Assembly (NCBI GenBank): GCA_038373865.1
Contig: JAXGGA010002845.1
Location: 49,528-113,527, forward strand
Length of the DNA: 64,000 nt
Direction of reading: 5' to 3'
DNA from: Uloborus plumipes
Lineage: Eukaryota > Arthropoda > Arachnida > Araneae > Uloboridae
Part shown: piece by piece, positions 59,832 through 64,000 of the stretch
Layout of the letters: the number at the start of each line of letters is the position of its first letter
Numbering within the stretch: the stretch's first letter is position 1
The notes under the pieces: generated by a model
Databases searched by the model: none
Told to the model about the DNA's origin: nothing
The model's input: only the letters and a program-made list of their open reading frames with translations
Position numbers and translations under genes: made by a program

Positions 59832-62567
59832 GTTTGTATTCAGTTTGGTTCACAATTTTCAAAATTGCTTTCCATGAGTCCTATGAAAAACCTTAAGAAA
59901 ATGTTGTTAGTTCTATTAAGAGGCAGGTAGAGGAGTCTTGCCGAAAGAAAATTTCTCTATTGTGATAAATGGGCCCTTCATTTCAAATTTTCAAGGGAGA
60001 TGTTCAATGTATATAATATCTATAAACAGAAAACAACTCACATATATGTAAATACATTACTTTAGCAAAGTCGATGATGGAGCAATTGCAGATCCTCTAA
60101 GATGGAGATATCTAATATTAAAAAAAAGATAGGGATAAACTCGTTTCTGTTTGGGGGCAAGACATACTAATACTAGCTCTGGCATGTGCAATTATACAGC
60201 AAGATTTAGAAAAATATTTCATTGAAAGTCTACCTACAATTTAAACTTAGTTAGTGTTTTCTCAAAATTTAAGAGTTCACTTACATTCTTTTGTTTCTCA
60301 CTGCCTCAATTGCTGTTCAAAAATAAACAGGTGAAATGAGCGACATCAAACTCTTAATACACTTTTTCTTTTTTGTAGTGGTATGTAAAATATATTTGAA
60401 TTCAATTTCTGCGTTATTTCCTTGTAATATTTCGTGACTTTTGCATTAATCTGAGCTCATTTTCTTCTTTTCATAGTAGATATTTTAAAAATCACAGGAT
60501 AAATCTGTGCATAGACTATTTTCTCTGACTAAATGTAACTGTTGTAATAACTTATTAGTTAAGCTAATATTATTAATTGACATTGTTTAAAATTCTTGCA
60601 TTCTCAGTGCTATTCTTGGATTTTCTGTGCCGGGGCAAATCTTAAGGGCTAATCGATTACCCCAATGACAAAACACAGAAACGAGCTGATTTTTAGCTGC
60701 AAGTCGGTCCTTCCCTTGTGTAAAAGTTGACTGGCTTACCTCTAGATTCGGTATTGTGCATTCTGGTACATGATTAAAAAATATAATTTTATTAAAACTA
60801 ATAAATCTTTTATTTGCAGAGTCTACATTTTTGTTGAGTGTAACTGGAATGTCAGTACTTGCAGGCTTTGGCATGGCTTTAGCTATGGCTAAGAAAAAAG
60901 ATCCTGTTTATTTTCTCAAAGTAAGTACATTATTGAATTAGGCAAGTTGTCATATGTATTGTAGTTCAAAAGATATTTATTTGTTTTGAATTTAGCTAAA
61001 TGCATAGATGTAAAATGTTACAGGTTAGTATAGGAAAAAATACCACCTCATTAAAGGATTTGAAAGTACATTTTAAGCTGCGGTAAGATTTAAAGTGATT
61101 CCACATACTGTCAACTCTCAAAAACTCCAAGTCCCAAAAGACTGGCTAAAAACTTGGAGTTTTTGATAGTTCAAGTTATGGGAAGTTCCTACTCTCCCTT
61201 AAGAGCTTGGAACTGAATGGAAACTTTAAGCTAAAGAAATATCTACCTTATGGGGCTTTGAGGGATCAAGAGTTGACTGTTCATATTTTTGCCATTTTTT
61301 ACGGTAAGAAATATTTTGCGCTGTGAAACAGGTCATTGTTAAATGTTTCAATCCTCAATTGTAATATATTCCATCTAATGAAGTTATGATTTGTGAAATA
61401 GTTTTCAAGCAGGATTGTATATATGGGGATAAATAATATTCAGTCTTTTGAGGGTATGGTGTATCATTTAGTGGATGCAATCTGCCTTGACCTTTGTGTA
61501 TTGATGTACCTTTCAGTTAGATTTGTAAACCAAAACGCACTGGAGTCATTGACAGTGGTTGTTTACATTTGACAGAAGACCTTTATCTCCCCATTTGTAG
61601 CGATTCCTTGGCCATAAAATCGCTCAGGGAGAGTGGAAGAAGTGAAAATAATTTTTTTATAATTAGGAAAGAATGTCGACATATATCCAAGTATAAAAAT
61701 ATTTATTGAATTGAAATGCTAAACTTCAATACAATCTATTACTTTAGGCATCAAATATGCCTAAGGTTGGAAATAAGTGCGTCAAATAAAAAAAATGCGA
61801 CTAAAGAGTGCTTATTTCTAGCATTGTGCAATACCATTAGTTTGTTCATCCTTCAGATATATATTTATGATCATCATATTGCTTACTTCTAGTTGATGTT
61901 TAAAAGTATTCCACAAAGCAGTTTTCCTTTTATTTAAGCATTTGAGCTTTGTTTGAAATTTTGAGTTGCATTGTATGAACATTTTTATATTTTTTTAGGG
62001 AATGGCTCCCACTAAAGCAGTACCAGAGAGTGGGAGTTCTTTAGCTATGAGAGCTCTTGGATGGGGAACTTTATATGCAGTTTCTGGTTTTAGTCTATTT
62101 TGTTTTGGCATTTGGAAATTGATGGGAGTTAATAATGTAAGTATACATCTGAGCAAAAAAAAAAAAAAAAAAACTTAAATTGCTAAAAAATTGAATAAGT
62201 ATTAATATTGTTCTGAAATGTTTAACATTGCTTCTAGAATTTTTAAGCTTGTTAAGATAATATCAAAGATACAATGTATTCTAATAATTTGCACCAGCAA
62301 TCACTTGATCTTTTGCACTTGATGTTTTTCCTGCTGATAATAAATTGAAAAGTGAAAATTAATTCATTGATTTTTTAAAAGTTGTGAATAATAATTGTTT
62401 TCATTATAAGATTTTTTTTTTTATAGCTTCAAGAGTTTCGGCAAACAGTTGGCACTGCTTTACCAGCTATTCCTAAATCTGAAAATCCTGGAAGATCCGA
62501 TTTTAAAAATTTGCGTGAACTTTTAAATTATGTGATAGAAGAAAGTGAAAAAAGCAAGAAGAGTTGA
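59777..62567 (+). CDS. TMEM242: TMEM242, four coding exons
   Basis: Joining 59777-59831, 60820-60920, 61999-62136 and 62427-62567 gives 435 bases, 144 residues, close to the 141 of the human protein. The protein has a short charged N-terminus and a first membrane segment at about 21-42 followed by AKKKDP. The conserved PESGSSLAMRALGWGTLYA comes next, then a second membrane segment (about 75-95) and KLMGVNNLQEFR. The C-terminus is soluble and ends in KKS. TMEM242 is a mitochondrial inner-membrane protein that helps build the ATP synthase c-ring with TMEM70. Exons 2-4 are secure. Exon 1 was chosen because it has an ATG, ends in the one phase that fits, and gives the expected length; its GTTTGT donor is not ideal. 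Confidence 0.85.
60820..60920 (+). CDS. TMEM242: TMEM242 exon 2
   Basis: Encodes STFLLSVTGMSVLAGFGMAL then AMAKKKDPVYFLK, the first membrane helix and basic boundary. Acceptor TATTTGCAG, donor GTAAGT. Confidence 0.88.
61108..61279. mobile_element. Pogo-like MITE (TMEM242 intron 2)
   Basis: CTGTCAACTCTCAAAAACTC after TA pairs with the right end TTGAGGGATCAAGAGTTGAC then TG. The TA at the right has decayed. Confidence 0.65.
61761..61836. repeat. Short hAT-related inverted repeat
   Basis: GGTTGGAAATAAGTGCG and GTGCTTATTTCTAGCATTG pair imperfectly. The end resembles that of the element at 43985. Confidence 0.4.
61999..62136 (+). CDS. TMEM242: TMEM242 exon 3
   Basis: Forty-six codons with PESGSSLAMRALGWGTLYAV, the signature of the family, and the second membrane helix. 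Acceptor TTTTTTAG, donor GTAAGT. Confidence 0.92.
62427..62567 (+). CDS. TMEM242: TMEM242 exon 4 (terminal)
   Basis: Encodes LQEFRQTVGTALPAIPKSEN and a charged helical tail to TGA. The family pattern of EFR, then a few residues, then PTIPK is kept. Confidence 0.9.
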   Translation, partial: LQEFRQTVGTALPAIPKSENPGRSDFKNLRELLNYVIEESEKSKKS

Positions 62568-62629
62568 TAATTAGCCTACTATCTCACATAGCTTGTTTAA
62601 TATCATTTGCCATGAATTTCATAGTTATT

Positions 62630-62635
62630 AATAAA
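62630..62635 (+). terminator. TMEM242: TMEM242 polyadenylation signal
   Basis: AATAAA lies 62 bases after the stop and is followed by T-rich sequence. Confidence 0.6.
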
Positions 62636-64000
62636 CCACTAAAAAAAAAGGTTTTCTCTTTTTTTGGACTGCATTTAAACATAAATAATGCTTAATTTTG
62701 ATACCAGCAGAAATGTATTTCAATTTTTTATTTAATCATTTTATTAAATTGTGTATGTTGTTTTTTACTTATGAGTTATTCGCCAGTCTATTAAAGAATA
62801 TATGTTACTCGATTTTTCTTTATCTTGTTTGACTACTAACTAGTTTCAGTACTAACAAATAACCTGGTTAATATGTTAGTAATTTTTTTCCATGCTGTTT
62901 TATTCATATTAATATTGTAGCAATGTTTTTCCGAACAATATGTTAAATATGGTTTCATAACGATGGGCATTTTGTATGAATATGAAGTGATTTTTTTAAA
63001 AATGAGTGTTTCTATGTTGATGCAAAGTACATTTAACATATTTTGCATATATGATTAAATTATTCAATTTCTTGCTTTGGTTGTAACTGCATATCAAATT
63101 CCTGATTTTACCTAGTTAATTGTTGAAATTCAATTTTAAAGAGCATGATGAATTTTAACATTCAATCGTGTGTAATCTTCAGGTTTACTGAACAGAGAGA
63201 ATTTTTACTTCAAAACATTATGTACATTCTAATAGATTCTCCACTTAGTTTATATTAATTACCATGTTCAAATGTTTTGATTCAAAAATACTATATTAGT
63301 GTCTAACTAATATCGTCAGTGGTGTAGCAAGAGCTTATTGCTTAAAATATAATTTCTACTTAAAGATTAAGTATGTTTTGTAAGGGACCAATATTGATGC
63401 TTTTCAAGTATCAGTTCAATTCTGTTTTGAAAAATCATCAAAATCACTTGCATGAAAATTCTTCCTTTGGGTTATTTTACTAAGAATAAATAATTAAGTG
63501 GATGTTTTTTCTTATTTATTTTTTGGAGATTTTTTAAATTCACAAATGCATTTTCTTAAATGTTTTAACCTAAATAGTTTTTTAAGATCATAGTATGTCA
63601 TCGATATGGACTTAAGAGCTTAATACAATAAAACTTCACGCCAATGATAATTAATACAACAATAAAATCTTCTATAACAATTTTTTGAGGTTCATATTCT
63701 ACTATTTTAAACCATTGAAATTGGTAGTTTTCTCAATGTTTTATTTCCTGTCTTTTTACAATATTGATTGTGTTTCAAATACTAGAGGAAAAAATTGTTA
63801 CCCTCTATAAAATTCTTTGTTCACTAAGTAAGTCAGTGGCTGCCTTCTTGTAACTAGTGAAAATTGAGCAATGATCATGCTTTCTTTTCTTCTGCTATGT
63901 TAAATACTGGAAAACCTCTTAACTCACATGTTCCCCTCCAATGTTTATCTTCTTCAAAATAGATTAAATATTGTCTTAAGCCTTTTGCTGATTAGTCCTA
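62636..64000. other. Intergenic AT-rich sequence
   Basis: No gene, bounded repeat or RNA gene was recognised to the end of the window. Confidence 0.45.

Noticed and set aside
60587..60874. 95-codon minus-strand frame
   Set aside because: It overlaps TMEM242 exon 2 in antisense and has no homology of its own.

Overview
The window is AT-rich, repeat-dense nuclear DNA from an animal. Genes are split by introns of hundreds of bases to several kilobases with GT-AG borders and one AT-AC border. tRNA-derived SINEs are present, and TIR transposons are common and often nested in one another. The mix (mariner, DD82E Tc1-like, hAT, pogo-like MITEs, a CR1-like LINE remnant) fits an arthropod, and I lean to an arachnid such as a spider. 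That placement is inference, not proof.

Layout. 1-15.4 kb is a transposon graveyard with one intact-looking DD82E (Sailor-type) transposase (4538-5872, minus). 15.45-16.6 kb, minus strand, encodes the C-terminal part of a CENP-C homologue (CENP-C motif plus cupin). 16.7-22 kb holds fold-back elements, two of them very long palindromes. 22.0-22.6 kb, minus strand, has two well-formed candidate exons of unknown product, head to head with NAT10. 22993-56035, plus strand, is the complete RNA cytidine acetyltransferase gene NAT10 in 17 coding exons, which I assembled with continuous reading frame. Its introns carry most of the remaining transposons. 57.3-58.9 kb is a decayed CR1-like LINE. 59777-62567, plus strand, is TMEM242 in four coding exons. 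62.6-64 kb shows no gene.

Functions. NAT10 makes N4-acetylcytidine in 18S rRNA and tRNA in the nucleolus. TMEM242 is a mitochondrial inner-membrane factor for ATP synthase assembly. CENP-C joins centromeric nucleosomes to the kinetochore. They do not form a pathway; they are unrelated housekeeping genes lying side by side.

Most notable points: (1) NAT10 intron 9 is a textbook U12-type AT-AC intron, and only that splice restores the conserved LYYV segment; (2) NAT10 appears to end at about 903 residues, without the basic C-terminal tail of its homologues; (3) the transposase has exactly 82 residues between its second Asp and its Glu; (4) a roughly 147-bp minisatellite sits inside a TIR element present twice in opposite orientation about 25 kb apart; (5) three large TIR-bounded repeats each hold a younger nested transposon and share a recurring GTAAC-containing motif.
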